Origin: Gerris lacustris
Taxonomy: Eukaryota > Arthropoda > Insecta > Hemiptera > Gerridae
Direction of reading: 5' to 3'
Length of the DNA stretch: 64,000 nucleotides
Assembly: GCA_951217055.1 (NCBI GenBank)
Contig: CATNVA010000018.1
Coordinates: 1,054,001-1,118,000 of the forward strand
In this document: one piece after another, positions 9,698-20,400 of the stretch
Layout of the letters: each line of letters opens with the position of its first letter
How positions within the stretch are numbered: position 1 is the first letter of the stretch
Program-made: the position numbers and the translations under genes
Notes under the pieces: generated by a model
Seen by the model: the letters and a program-made list of their open reading frames with translations, nothing else
Databases searched by the model: none
Told to the model about the DNA's origin: nothing

Positions 9698-12600
9698 TTA
9701 GGACTCTGCTGGCTTGGGCAGGGGTATAAGTTTTACAAGTGGACGTTTGTAGGTACCACTTCTAGTGCGTACTGAAACCACTCTGGTTATGCCGTCTTTC
9801 CCAGGGTACAATGCTTCTATCCGTCCTGTAGGCCATTGAAGAGGAGAGGTTCTAGGATCTGATATTAAAACTAGGTCTCCCAACGCTACATTAGCTTTAT
9901 TAGTTGTCCACTTGGGGCGGGACTGAAGAGTATGCAGGTACTCGGTCGACCACCGTCTCCAAAAATGCTGTGTCACTTGTTGAACAAGTTGCCACCTATT
10001 TAGACGGTTGGAACGAGTATCTTCAACGTTGTGCTGTATTACCGACACTAGTGGTCCACCTACAAGAAAATGGCCAGGGGTAAGACAGTCGTACTCAGTG
10101 GGGTCTGAAGACAACGGACAGAGGGGACGAGAATTTAACACAGCTTCCACTTTGCAAAGTATAGTTGAAAGCTCCTCGAAAGTAAATGGTCTTTCACCCA
10201 TGATACGTTTAAGGTGATATTTGGTAGATTTAACACCGGCCTCACTAATCCCATTAAAATGAGGGGCGCTCGGACAATTAAATTTCCAATTAATATTCCT
10301 ATTAGAAAGCGAATAGTTTAAACTATTTTGTACTTCTAAATTTTTGAGAAAAATATACAACTCTTTAAGATGACGAGCTGCTCCAACGAAGTTGGTACCG
10401 CAATCGCTAATGATTTCGACGCAGGCACCGCGTCTAGATACAAATCTATCTAAACAAGCGAGAAATGCGTCTGTGGATAAATCTGAAACCGCCTCAAGGT
10501 GAACTGCGCGGGTACTTAAACAAACAAAAATACAAAAGTAAGCTTTGGAGAGTTTGCTATTACGGCGCTTGCTTTCTTTTATGATAAGAGGACCACCGAA
10601 GTCGCAACCTACTTTAAAAAATGGCTTGGAAGGTTGTACACGGGACTCAGGCAAATCGGCCATAAGGGGTTGAAACGGTTTGGCAGAGAAACGAAAACAC
10701 TTAGAGCATTGTCTGATTGTCTTACGGATGATACTTCTAGCTGAAACTATCCAAAAACGACGAGAGAGGAGAGATTGCAAAGAACGAGGTCCGGCGTGCA
10801 AATACAATAAATGATAGTGATTAATAATGAGCCTAGTGATATGCGCGTTCTTCGGGAGTAATATCGGGTTTTTTGCGTCCGGAGATAAAAACGAATTTTT
10901 TAACCTGCCGCCCACCCTTAAAATACCTAGGGTGTCTACAAACGGAGATAAATTTTGCACATTAGAAGTACACTCAAGCTTCTTATGTAATAAATCTAAC
11001 TCTTTAGAGAAATAGTGCTTTTGAGTTAAAATAATCAATATGTGTAAAGCGGAATTTAGGTCTAAAGGTCGCAAAGCTCCCGTATTCATATCAATAGAGT
11101 GCGAAAAATATAATTTTAAAACATTGTATTTATCAATGGTAATTTTGTTAGAAGAGTTAAAAATAAAACGTAATACAAATGAAAACACTCTCTGCAATTT
11201 AGAAAGAGAAGAAAACTGTTCAATCCACTCAATAAAAGTTGAATTCAATGAAGCTAAGAAAGAGGAGTGACTGAGTTTTATTTCAGGGAGATTGTTTTCA
11301 TCAAGTAATTCATGATCGGCGACGGGCCACTCGTCGAGAGGTTTAACTAAAAATTCAGGGCCTGTCCACCAGAGTGAGAAAGATAACAAGTCTTTAGGGA
11401 AAAGTCCTTTAGAACAACAATCAGCAGGGTTTAATTCTGAAGGAATATGTCGCCACTGACAGTTACGTGTGGCGTCCGTGATTTTAACAACTCTATGAGC
11501 GACAAAGGTTTTTAATAAATGAGGTGGGGTGCGAAGCCAACTTAAAACAATTGTGGAATCTGAAAATAATACTATGCTATCAATATGGAGTTTATCTATG
11601 AGCTTTTGAAGAGAGCTCAATGTATCGGCTAATAAAAGAGCGGCACATAATTCGAGACGCGGTATGGTTAACACTTTAAGGGGTGAAACTTTAGTCTTAG
11701 CTTTAACTAGGCTGATCTTAACTTTGTTAAAAGTGTTACACCTAAGATATATAACACAGCCGTAACCGGCCATTCCCGCGTCACAATACCCGATTAATTG
11801 GCATTGATAAGTGTTAACTGATAACATAAATCTCGGTATACAGACAGCTGATAAACAGGGCAACTGTTCGATAATATCGCGCCAAATTTGAATTTCTGAG
11901 GGTGGGAGATCATCGTCCCAATCACATTTTGTGAGCCACATTTTTTGAATTAAATGTTTCATAAAAAATATTGTCGGTGCTAACCAACCCATAGGGTCAA
12001 ATAAAGAAGCGACGAGTGAAAGAAGACCTCGTTTAGTAAATTTAATTTTATGAACTACTATTTTAAAAGAGAAATTGTCCGAGACCGGGTCCCACTGAAT
12101 ACCTAACACTTTCAAAGCCCCTGTTTGGCCGTCTGTAATTGACATAGGAAGTCTATCCGACAGAGGAATATCTTCTAAAAGTTTAGGGTTGTTACTAATC
12201 CACTTGCGTAAATGAAATCCACCTAGTTTGAGTAAGTCCGTGAGCTGACGTTTCAATTCGAAAGCTGACTCTAACGAGGACGATCCAGAAACAATATCGT
12301 CAATAAGAATGTCATTTAATAACACGGGAACGGCTAAAGGAAAATTTTTACCTTCGTCATATACAAGCTGTTGAACAGAACGCATAGCTAGGTACGGACT
12401 AGGGGCTAAACCAAACGTGACAGTTTTTAGTTCAAATTCCTGGAGTTTATCTGGAGGGGATTCGCGCCAAAGAATGTGTAAATATTTTCTATGAGACGGG
12501 TCAATAAGGATTTGTAGAAACATTTGTTGAATATCGGCACATAACGTGACCGGGTGTGTTCGAAATAAGGTAATGATTTGAGTAATGTCTTTTTGTAATT

Positions 12601-13564
12601 TAGGACCGGTCATAAGAACATCGTTTAAAGAAGGATGAGGGGGGGTACGAGCCGAGGCGTCGAACACTATACGCACCTTAGTGGTGGCGCTTTGTTCACG
12701 AATAACACAGTGGTGAGGTATAAGATAATTACCGGCGCTATCCGTTCGTTCCATGTAACCCGATTCTAAAAAATCGTTTATAGCGGTGGAATATTGTGCC
12801 TTTAAATCGTCATTCTTACATAACCTATGTTCTAAGCGCAGAAATCTATTGAAAGCGGTCTTGTAACTATTTCCAAAATTCGGGTTATCGATTTTAAAGG
12901 GAAGTTGTACAACGTAGCGTCCATTTTCAGTTCGACGATGAGTTTTTAGAAATTGTTCTTCACACTGCAGGTCTTCTGGACTAGCTAGAGCTCTCATATC
13001 AGAGGGGATAGGTTCTTCGACCTCCCAAAAATGTTTAAGTGCCGAATCTAAAGAATGGGCTGTGAATAAAGAAATATTTGGTTGAGAAGGGGTATCCGGA
13101 ATTTTTCCCATCACTAACCACCCAAAAATTGATAAACAAGCCGCAGGTTTACCCTGTAAAATTTCCATATTTCCTGAAGGGAAAATATTAGGCCAGAGAT
13201 CGGCGCCGAGTAGAAACTCAATCGGGCCAGGCTGTGCAAACTGCGGATCAGCTAAAATTTTATTTTTGAATTTAGAAACTATGTTAGCAGGTAATATAGA
13301 GGAAGGTAGATTAGAAGCTATTTTGGGTAGCACTACAACGTCTGCGCGAAGTTCAGGTTGAGAGGGTAATCTTGATCGAATTATACAAGAAACGATACCT
13401 TTCGACGCTGAGACACGAGATTCTCCTAAACCTTCAATAGGAATTTGATATTTTTTCCTGCTCAAATTGAGTTTTTGTACACAAGATTCTGAAATGAATG
13501 AAAGCTGACTCCCGGAGTCAATAACTACTCGTACGGGATGAAAACGGCCAGCAACCAGAGTCGC
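9698..13564 (-). CDS. BEL1 Pol (protease, RT, RNase H, integrase)
   Basis: About 1,290 codons. The frame is open from just after a TGA at 13565-13567 and reads VIDSGS, the aspartic protease site, upstream of the first ATG (13465). Domain order: protease ending with LLGADLW; reverse transcriptase with VRIVFDAS, ADIQQMF and the catalytic LIDDIVSG (BEL-type, Tyr replaced); RNase H with YCDAG, IPRLELCAALLL and FSDSTIVLSWL; integrase zinc finger (H-x-H, then C-S-K-C); integrase core with Asp in GCDFGGP, ISDCGTNFVGA and Glu in GISEAG; C-terminal DUF5641-like region. No internal stop, so it may be intact from RT on. It lies in a different frame from gag, with the shift near 13560. Whether this is a mutation or a programmed frameshift cannot be told here. 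Confidence 0.93.
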   Translation of the reverse strand, partial: ATLVAGRFHPVRVVIDSGSQLSFISESCVQKLNLSRKKYQIPIEGLGESRVSASKGIVSCIIRSRLPSQPELRADVVVLPKIASNLPSSILPANIVSKFKNKILADPQFAQPGPIEFLLGADLWPNIFPSGNMEILQGKPAACLSIFGWLVMGKIPDTPSQPNISLFTAHSLDSALKHFWEVEEPIPSDMRALASPEDLQCEEQFLKTHRRTENGRYVVQLPFKIDNPNFGNSYKTAFNRFLRLEHRLCKNDDLKAQYSTAINDFLESGYMERTDSAGNYLIPHHCVIREQSATTKVRIVFDASARTPPHPSLNDVLMTGPKLQKDITQIITLFRTHPVTLCADIQQMFLQILIDPSHRKYLHILWRESPPDKLQEFELKTVTFGLAPSPYLAMRSVQQLVYDEGKNFPLAVPVLLNDILIDDIVSGSSSLESAFELKRQLTDLLKLGGFHLRKWISNNPKLLEDIPLSDRLPMSITDGQTGALKVLGIQWDPVSDNFSFKIVVHKIKFTKRGLLSLVASLFDPMGWLAPTIFFMKHLIQKMWLTKCDWDDDLPPSEIQIWRDIIEQLPCLSAVCIPRFMLSVNTYQCQLIGYCDAGMAGYGCVIYLRCNTFNKVKISLVKAKTKVSPLKVLTIPRLELCAALLLADTLSSLQKLIDKLHIDSIVLFSDSTIVLSWLRTPPHLLKTFVAHRVVKITDATRNCQWRHIPSELNPADCCSKGLFPKDLLSFSLWWTGPEFLVKPLDEWPVADHELLDENNLPEIKLSHSSFLASLNSTFIEWIEQFSSLSKLQRVFSFVLRFIFNSSNKITIDKYNVLKLYFSHSIDMNTGALRPLDLNSALHILIILTQKHYFSKELDLLHKKLECTSNVQNLSPFVDTLGILRVGGRLKNSFLSPDAKNPILLPKNAHITRLIINHYHLLYLHAGPRSLQSLLSRRFWIVSARSIIRKTIRQCSKCFRFSAKPFQPLMADLPESRVQPSKPFFKVGCDFGGPLIIKESKRRNSKLSKAYFCIFVCLSTRAVHLEAVSDLSTDAFLACLDRFVSRRGACVEIISDCGTNFVGAARHLKELYIFLKNLEVQNSLNYSLSNRNINWKFNCPSAPHFNGISEAGVKSTKYHLKRIMGERPFTFEELSTILCKVEAVLNSRPLCPLSSDPTEYDCLTPGHFLVGGPLVSVIQHNVEDTRSNRLNRWQLVQQVTQHFWRRWSTEYLHTLQSRPKWTTNKANVALGDLVLISDPRTSPLQWPTGRIEALYPGKDGITRVVSVRTRSGTYKRPLVKLIPLPKPAES

Positions 13565-14990
13565 TCATCAAAACTAAGGCTGTAGCTAATAGTACGGTGG
13601 GACAATATAATTTAGAATTTTCGGAATTTAAAAAGCTATTTAACTTCGTAACCACGGCGGACGCAGAAAGTATCGCTGGGTTATTCGGTTGTGAGGATGC
13701 AGGTTGTTCGGGGTTTACCTGAATAGCATCAAAATGTAACAAAGTATTGTGTTTCCGTGCATATGTGGAACACGAATATTTCGAGGCACATTTCGTGATT
13801 AAATGCGTACCAAGGCAATTAAAACATCTTTTTAATTTTTTGACTAAAATATGTCGATCTTTGGGGGACATTTTTAAAAATTGTGGACATTGATTTAATT
13901 TGTGTGGTGATTTACAGTGGGGACAAACTTGAGAAGTGGTATAATCTTTTATGGCCATAAATGCTTTATTTCTAGATGACTGAATGGGTGATTTGACGTT
14001 AGATTTTGAGGACTCTTCTTGGTCAGACCTAGACAATTCTAAAATGCGAAGCTGCTTTTTAATAAATTCGATGAGTTTTTCGAGAGAAGGAAATTCTTCA
14101 TTAGGAAATTCAGTTTCGAATAAATTTCTAGTTTTCGAATCTAAAGAACGTAAAGCTAGACTGACAAGAATGAAATCGCTAAGATTCGGAATTTGCATGC
14201 GCGTTAACGCCGCTGAACTTTCATAAAATTCTTCTAAAAATAATTGCAAATTAGCTATAGATTGATTGCCAGATAATTTAAATTTTAAAATTTTAGAAAG
14301 ATATTCGTTGGCTACTAGACGTTTATTATCGTAGCGGTCCAACAACGCAGTCCAGGCTAAATCATAATTGGCCCCGATAAACTTAATTGTTCGAACTATA
14401 CTGAGAGCGGGTCCTTCAAGAGATTCCCTTAAATAATGAAATTTATCTATGTTGGTAATATTTTTTTTGTGAACTAGCGAAGTAAAACTTTCGAAAAAAC
14501 TAGGCCAAAAAAAAAAAAAAAAAGAAGAAAGATTTTTACCATTAAATTTAGGAAGAGGGATTTTTGGCAACCTAGGCGTTATAGAATCCTGAGATGGGCC
14601 AAAAAACGACTGACTCGTATTTGGTTGATTCGGGGGCGTTGCGGGGCTCTGGCTGATACTTATATTTAATTCCTTCCCGACGGCAATTGATCTAAAGTAA
14701 AAATCTTCCAATAAAAATGCGGCTTTTACGTCCGCTTCATATTCGCTAAGTTTTTCTAATTTGACACAAATATCTCTAATTTTGGATTGTGCGTTTTCAT
14801 ATTGTTCGAAATAGCCATCTATTTTGGTCAAACGAGATAGAAATATGGGTACATTTTTACTATCTTTCAAGGCCTCTTGTGAGGCCAAGTAGATATTTTC
14901 TAATTTAGAAGTTAATTCTTTGATAATTTGTCTTGTTGAAGTTGAGCTCATTTCGATTTTCTCACTTTCTTTTTGAGTGAATTTAGCCAT
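13518..14990 (-). CDS. BEL1 Gag
   Basis: 490 codons from an ATG at 14990 that follows a long AT-rich leader. The N-terminal half is helical. The central DUF1759-type capsid region includes PLPKFNG, then WPSFFESF and FHYLRESLEG. Toward the C terminus are BEL-type zinc-binding repeats (CPHCKSPHKLNQCP and CFNCLGTHLITKC). A run of 17 A on the plus strand (about 14505-14522) encodes five consecutive Phe just before WPSFF, replacing conserved sequence; this looks like slippage expansion that happens to keep the frame. The frame ends just inside the protease region, where Pol takes over in another frame. Confidence 0.9.
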   Translation of the reverse strand: MAKFTQKESEKIEMSSTSTRQIIKELTSKLENIYLASQEALKDSKNVPIFLSRLTKIDGYFEQYENAQSKIRDICVKLEKLSEYEADVKAAFLLEDFYFRSIAVGKELNISISQSPATPPNQPNTSQSFFGPSQDSITPRLPKIPLPKFNGKNLSSFFFFFWPSFFESFTSLVHKKNITNIDKFHYLRESLEGPALSIVRTIKFIGANYDLAWTALLDRYDNKRLVANEYLSKILKFKLSGNQSIANLQLFLEEFYESSAALTRMQIPNLSDFILVSLALRSLDSKTRNLFETEFPNEEFPSLEKLIEFIKKQLRILELSRSDQEESSKSNVKSPIQSSRNKAFMAIKDYTTSQVCPHCKSPHKLNQCPQFLKMSPKDRHILVKKLKRCFNCLGTHLITKCASKYSCSTYARKHNTLLHFDAIQVNPEQPASSQPNNPAILSASAVVTKLNSFLNSENSKLYCPTVLLATALVLMSDSGCWPFSSRTSSY

Positions 14991-15411
14991 ATCGGCGTAA
15001 AAATTCCAAAAAAAAAAAAATTAAAACGGAAAAAAAATAAAGTCGAAAAATAATAAAGTTGATGAGTTTCGCTAAAAAATATTCGACGAACAAAGAAATT
15101 GAATAAAGGGAATATTAAAAAAAAAAGAGAAATTGAATAAAGGAATATTAAAAAAAAATGAGATTAATCCAGAAAAAATATTCAACTAATTTAAGTATGA
15201 ATAAAGAGAGAATATGAAAATAAAAATTGAAATTGAAAAGAAAATAAAAATGTTCAAAATAAAAAGTGCGTATAAAAATTAATTTCCAAGAATTGAAAGA
15301 GGTTTAAAGAGTAACTTTAAGAAAAGAGATTAAAGGTCAGAGACACCTTAATACAATTGTTAGAGATAGCCGTCCAAAGATCACTATGCATAAACTGTTT
15401 CAACCTATGAC
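14991..15411 (-). other. BEL1 5' leader, proximal part
   Basis: A/T-rich untranslated leader between the BEL1 gag start and the BEL2 insertion point. It continues beyond BEL2 at 22276-22568. No ORF. Confidence 0.75.
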
Positions 15412-15660
15412 TGTGTGATTTTAGGTGAATAAATGAACGAGTGGACTGTAGATTTTGGTTTCAAATATATAATTTAAGTTACACAATACAATAAGTGATA
15501 GGTATGTAGTACAGTATACACAGAGTAAGGACCGGCCTGTAAGACAGACAGAGCCAGACTGGGGCGAATAGGGTGGTGGCAGAGGGCACCAGTGGAAGGG
15601 AGATTAGGAGTGGGGATTAGGTATAAGGTATATCTCGATAGTGCCTTGAAGTCCACAACA
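15412..15660 (-). repeat. BEL2 3' LTR (249 bp)
   Basis: In element sense starts TGTTGTGGACTTCAAGG and ends AAATCACACA. The preceding purine-rich AAGGTGGCCGGGA serves as polypurine tract. The base-by-base reading matches 22027-22275 throughout. Confidence 0.93.
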
Positions 15661-15789
15661 TCCCGGCCACCTTGGAATATCTTTCCAAATTAACTGAATA
15701 GTGAACAATTTATATATAAAAAAATGATAGAATGCAAAAATATGAAAAATTTAAATGATAAAATTAAATTAAATTATAAACGTTGAAAT

Positions 15790-17415
15790 TTATGAATCTT
15801 GTGGAATCTCAGCTTGAAGAGGAAGAGGGCACAGCTTAGTGATAGGCCTTTTGATGCTGCCGGTTGCCGTTCTCAGCGTGACAACTCTCACTAGGCCGTC
15901 CTGTCCTGGATGCAATTCCACCACGCGACCTGTCTTCCACGATAAAGGAGGAGACTCTTCTTTAATTAACACCAAGGTGTCTAGCTCAATGTTCGGTTGC
16001 TTAGTATGCCATTTGGCACGTGTTTGTAGCTCGTGTCAATAGTCTTTAGACCATCTAGACCAAAAGTGACGTGAAACTTGCTTTACATGTTTCCAATGTT
16101 CCAACAATGGTCAAGGTATATGGATGGAAGGAAGAGTAGGATCTGGAAGGGAGCATAAGGATTCACCTATAAGAAAATGTGAGGGTGTAAGTGTTTTGTA
16201 ATCAGAAGGATCATTTGAAAGTGGTGTTAGTGGGCGCGAGTTAACAATTGATTCGATGTGGGCTAGAAGTGTGTTAAACTGTAATATTGAAAAACATGAT
16301 TTACCAATAACTCTATAGAGGTGGTGCTTAACTAAACCAACGCTTCGTTCAACAAGTCCATTTGCGTGTGGCGCCGCTGGTGGTTGAAAATGCCAACGAA
16401 TGCCTTCTTTTTTAGCTGCTTCGGAAGTTTGGTGTTGATGAGAATCAGATTGAAAAAATGATTTGATTTCTTTTTCTGCTCCAACGAAGTTTGAGCCGTT
16501 ATCGCTGTAAACATGAGCAGGTTTTCCACGGCGATGGACAAATCGAAGAAATGCGTCAATAAATGTGCCTGATGATAGATCTTCGGCTATTTCCATATGA
16601 ACGGCCTTTGATGTAAAACATACAAACAAGGCGACATATGATTTACTTGGTTTGATGCCTCGACGATTAAATGGTTTTAACATAATTGGACCGAAATAAT
16701 CTACGGTGGTATACAGGAATGCTCTTGCAGGTTGAATCCGAGAAGCAGGTAATTGACCCATTTGTTGTGATTGAAATCTAGGTTTTACCCGGAAACAACG
16801 GATACACTGGTGTACAACCTTACGCACAAGATTTCTACCATTAAGTGGCCAAAACCTTTCTCTAAGTGAACTTAGTAGGGTTTGAGATCCTGCATGTAAC
16901 AGATGTAAATGCTCATTAACTGCAATTAGGAAACTGAGTCTATGATTGTTTGGCAAAACGATTGGATGTTTTTGATTTTCGGAAAGTGAAGATTTTTCTA
17001 ATCTGCCACCAACCCTAATTAAACCGAAATTGTCAATAAATGGGGCAAGAGCGGCAAGTTTGCTACTTCTTTTTACTTGACCAAGTTGGTGCAAATCTTT
17101 CAGTTCGTTAGAAAACTCTATCTCCTGGACAGCCTTGATTAGATGTAGAGATGCCTTATCGAGTTCTCCAACTGTGATTTCATTACGTGATTGGATATTT
17201 GAAGCATTAATTGTGTTGGATCTGGATTTGCATTTGGAAATAAATCTGAAGCAATATGCGATGATATGAAGAATTTTGCTATACGAAGAATATTTCTCGA
17301 TGAGTTTTAATAATACGTTGTCTGGAAGTTTGGTATGTAAATTAACTATAGATTGAGAAGACGACTGTTCGGGAATTTCTGCTTGATCGATGTTATAACT
17401 GTAGGATTTATCCAA
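15790..17415 (-). pseudogene. BEL2 integrase region with two in-frame TGA
   Basis: Continues Pol in a different frame after about 17400. Integrase zinc finger: H-L-H-L-L-H-A-G then CIRCFR. Core: Asp in TVDYFGP, VYSDNGSNFVGA and Glu in NGLVERSVG, so the D,D,E triad is present. The frame stops at TGA 16108-16110, resumes, stops again at TGA 16036-16038, and ends with the DUF5641-like tail (LVLIKEESPPLSWKTGRV, then ITKLCPLP) at 15790. All three pieces share one frame, so only the two TGA codons and the upstream frameshift separate it from an intact protein. Both stops fall in the poorly conserved linker after the catalytic core. Confidence 0.9.
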
Positions 17416-20400
17416 AATTCGTTATTTTGAGTTAACCAATGTGGTCCATTCCACCACAAGGCAGTATCAATTTCGTTACCATCTACACCTCTGGAGATTA
17501 AATCTGCTGGGTTTTCTTTACCACTTACGTGTCTCCAAGAGTTTTTGTCTGAATTACTCTGTATTTTTGAAACGCGATTTCGAACAAACGTTGTCCAACG
17601 AACGGGGGTTGAAGCAATCCACGCTAGAACGATTGTGGAATCTGTCCACAAAAATGTAGAGTCTATTTTAATATTAAGTGCCTTCTGAACATTGAGAAGC
17701 AGTTCTACAAGTAAAACGGCACCGCAGAGTTCAAGTCGAGGTAATGAGATGGATTTTAATGGTGCGACTCGAGATTTAGACGCTATAAGTGCTGTACAAA
17801 TATTGCTGGAAGAATCTACGGAGCGTAAATATACACATGCACCGTAGGCAACCTCTGATGCGTCCGAGAAACAATGAAGTTCCAGTTTTGCTGTTTGAGA
17901 TTTTAACGTTATTTGTCTTGGTATGAATAAATTGTTGATTCCGGTTAACGATTGATAAAATTGCATCCATTTAGCAAGTAAGGGTTGAGGAAGTTCATCA
18001 TCCCAACTGATGGATTGAAACCAAAACTGTTGCATTATTATTTTTGCTTTGGTAATTATTGGGCCAAGCAAACCAAGAGGATCGAATATTTTGGAAATTA
18101 TTGACAGAACCTTTCGTTTGGTTACACTTGGTGTATCTTCTATGGAAATAAGAAATTGAAACGTGTCACGATCAGGGTCCCACATTAAACCTAAAGTTTT
18201 GAAAGTGGGTTCAAATTCAAAAATAACTAGTGATTGATTAGATTGGCTGCTTTGATCAACATCAGCAGGATCAATAGAAGAAAGTAACTGCTTTGAATTT
18301 GATTTCCATTTTCTGATGTTATAGCCACCTTTGAGTAATAAGGCAGTGATATCTTGTCTTAAACTAATAGCTTTTTCCACGGTAGAACAACCACTCATTA
18401 GGTCGTCCATATAAAAGTCACGTTGTACAATCTGGGATGCTTGTGGATATGACTTTGTTTCGTCTTGGGCAACTTGTTGTAAGGTTCGTTTAGCTAAGTA
18501 TGGAGCACACGTAGTGCCATACGTAACTGTAGTCAATTTATAGATGTCTAGAGGTTCATGTGGTGAATTACGCCACAGTATGAGTAATAAGAATGAGTTA
18601 GTGTCTTGTATATTTATTTGCCTAAACATCTTTTCGATGTCGGCACACATCACTATGTTGTGAGTCCTGAAACGTGTGACAATTGAGAAAAGATCATCTT
18701 GTAAAATTGGTCCGGCGTGCAGAATGTCGTTCAGTGAAAGGCCTGAAGTGGTCTTTGCTGACGCATCAAATACTACACGAAGTTTAGTAGTGGATGACGA
18801 TTCTTTAAATATGGGGTGATGCGGTAAAAAATATGCATAGTCAGGTAATGTCTCGATTTCTTCTGAGGAGAGTTTCTTCATGTGTCCTAATCGAATGTAT
18901 TCGTCTATAAAGGAACTATAATCTTTGTGGAGACTTTTATTGAGTGAGAGGCGACGCTCAAGTAGATTAAAACGTTTTAAGGCTAGAGCCCTTGAGTCCC
19001 CTAGTCTAGATGGATCAGTTTTGAGTGGCATTTCGACAGAGTATCTACCTGAAAGATCACGAGATGTGGTTGATAAATAATTGTCTTCACAGAATTTATC
19101 TTCTGTTGATATATGTGGTTCCACCTCTTCTATCTCCCAAAATTTTTGTAGTTGAATATTAAGCCTTTCTAATGTGGAAACTTGACAGGAAATGGCTTGA
19201 GATTTACTAATTAATGGTGTAGTTCTGGTTCTATTGCATGTATGACCTGTGACGATCCATCCTAACGTGCTTTCTCTAAATTGAATATTGTTGTTTGAAG
19301 AATTGATATGCTTAGAGCCGATAAGTATCCAGAATAAATCTGCTCCGATGAGAAGATCGATTTTAGATGGTTTGTAGAATTCAGGGTCCGCTAGACTGAT
19401 ATCATCTGGTTTTTGGATACTTAGCAAATTTATCGGAGTACTGGGTATGAAACCTGTAATTTTTGGTAACACAATGAGTTCTATGAGTGTGCTGAACGGC
19501 GTTGTTATTGATTGGAGATTGGCTGTGATATAAGCTTTTGCATGAGTAATAGATTGGCCGACGCCTGATATCGGTATTGCAACCTTGGTTTTCGGTAAAC
19601 GGAGAGTTTGGCAAAGATCTTCACAAATAAAACTCGATTCAGATCCTGAATCTAGCAATGCTCTGGCTGTTACCTTGTTCCCTGACTTATCTATAAGGTA
19701 AACTAAGGCTGTAGAGAGAAGTACTGATTTAAGGTTAGAATCAGGAGATGATATTTTATGAGGAGAAGTTAGAGTACTAGTGTGCACTACTGTATAGTTT
19801 TGCTCTTTTCCTGAGGTTGAAGCTTTGCATAATAAAGTGTTGTGTTTAGCTTGATCAGAGTCACATAGCTTACAATTGCCTGATATACACTGCTCAGTTT
19901 TATGTCCAATTCTGAGACAGTTGGCGCATGCATTCATAGCCTGTACCTTCTTTACTCTTTCATCAATGGAAAGTTTGTTTCTAGAGGACTGTTTACAAGA
20001 AGGACATACTGGTTTGTAGAACTGTCGATGATTTGAATTTGAATTGTTATGATTTGACGCTTCTTTAACGGCAGTGCATGTCTTAACTGAATTATTATAA
20101 GAAAATGAGTTTGTTGAAGTAGACGTTGATTGACGAGCTGAATGAGTATGAGGTGAGTTGTTTTTAATATGGTTTTGATTATATATATGTTGTTTAATAT
20201 GTGATGCTTTGGTTTCTGTCGTCAATGATTCGAGAACTAAACAACGATGATTTAAAAAATTAGTAACGTCAACAAGACTTGGGATGCGATCAGTGGGAGC
20301 TTCTGATTGCCAGTCCCGTAGAGTTTTATGATCAAAACGTCTTGTGATTATGGGTACTAGTAGCGCGTCCCACTGTTGCACCGGTTGCTTTAAAGCTTCG

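Noticed and set aside
10008..11270. Plus-strand frames of 60-80 codons antisense to BEL1 pol
   Set aside because: Shadows of the minus-strand Pol frame with no domain of their own.
15474..15656. Identical 60-codon frames at 15474-15656 and 22089-22271
   Set aside because: They lie within the two identical BEL2 LTRs; the duplication reflects LTR structure, not a gene family.
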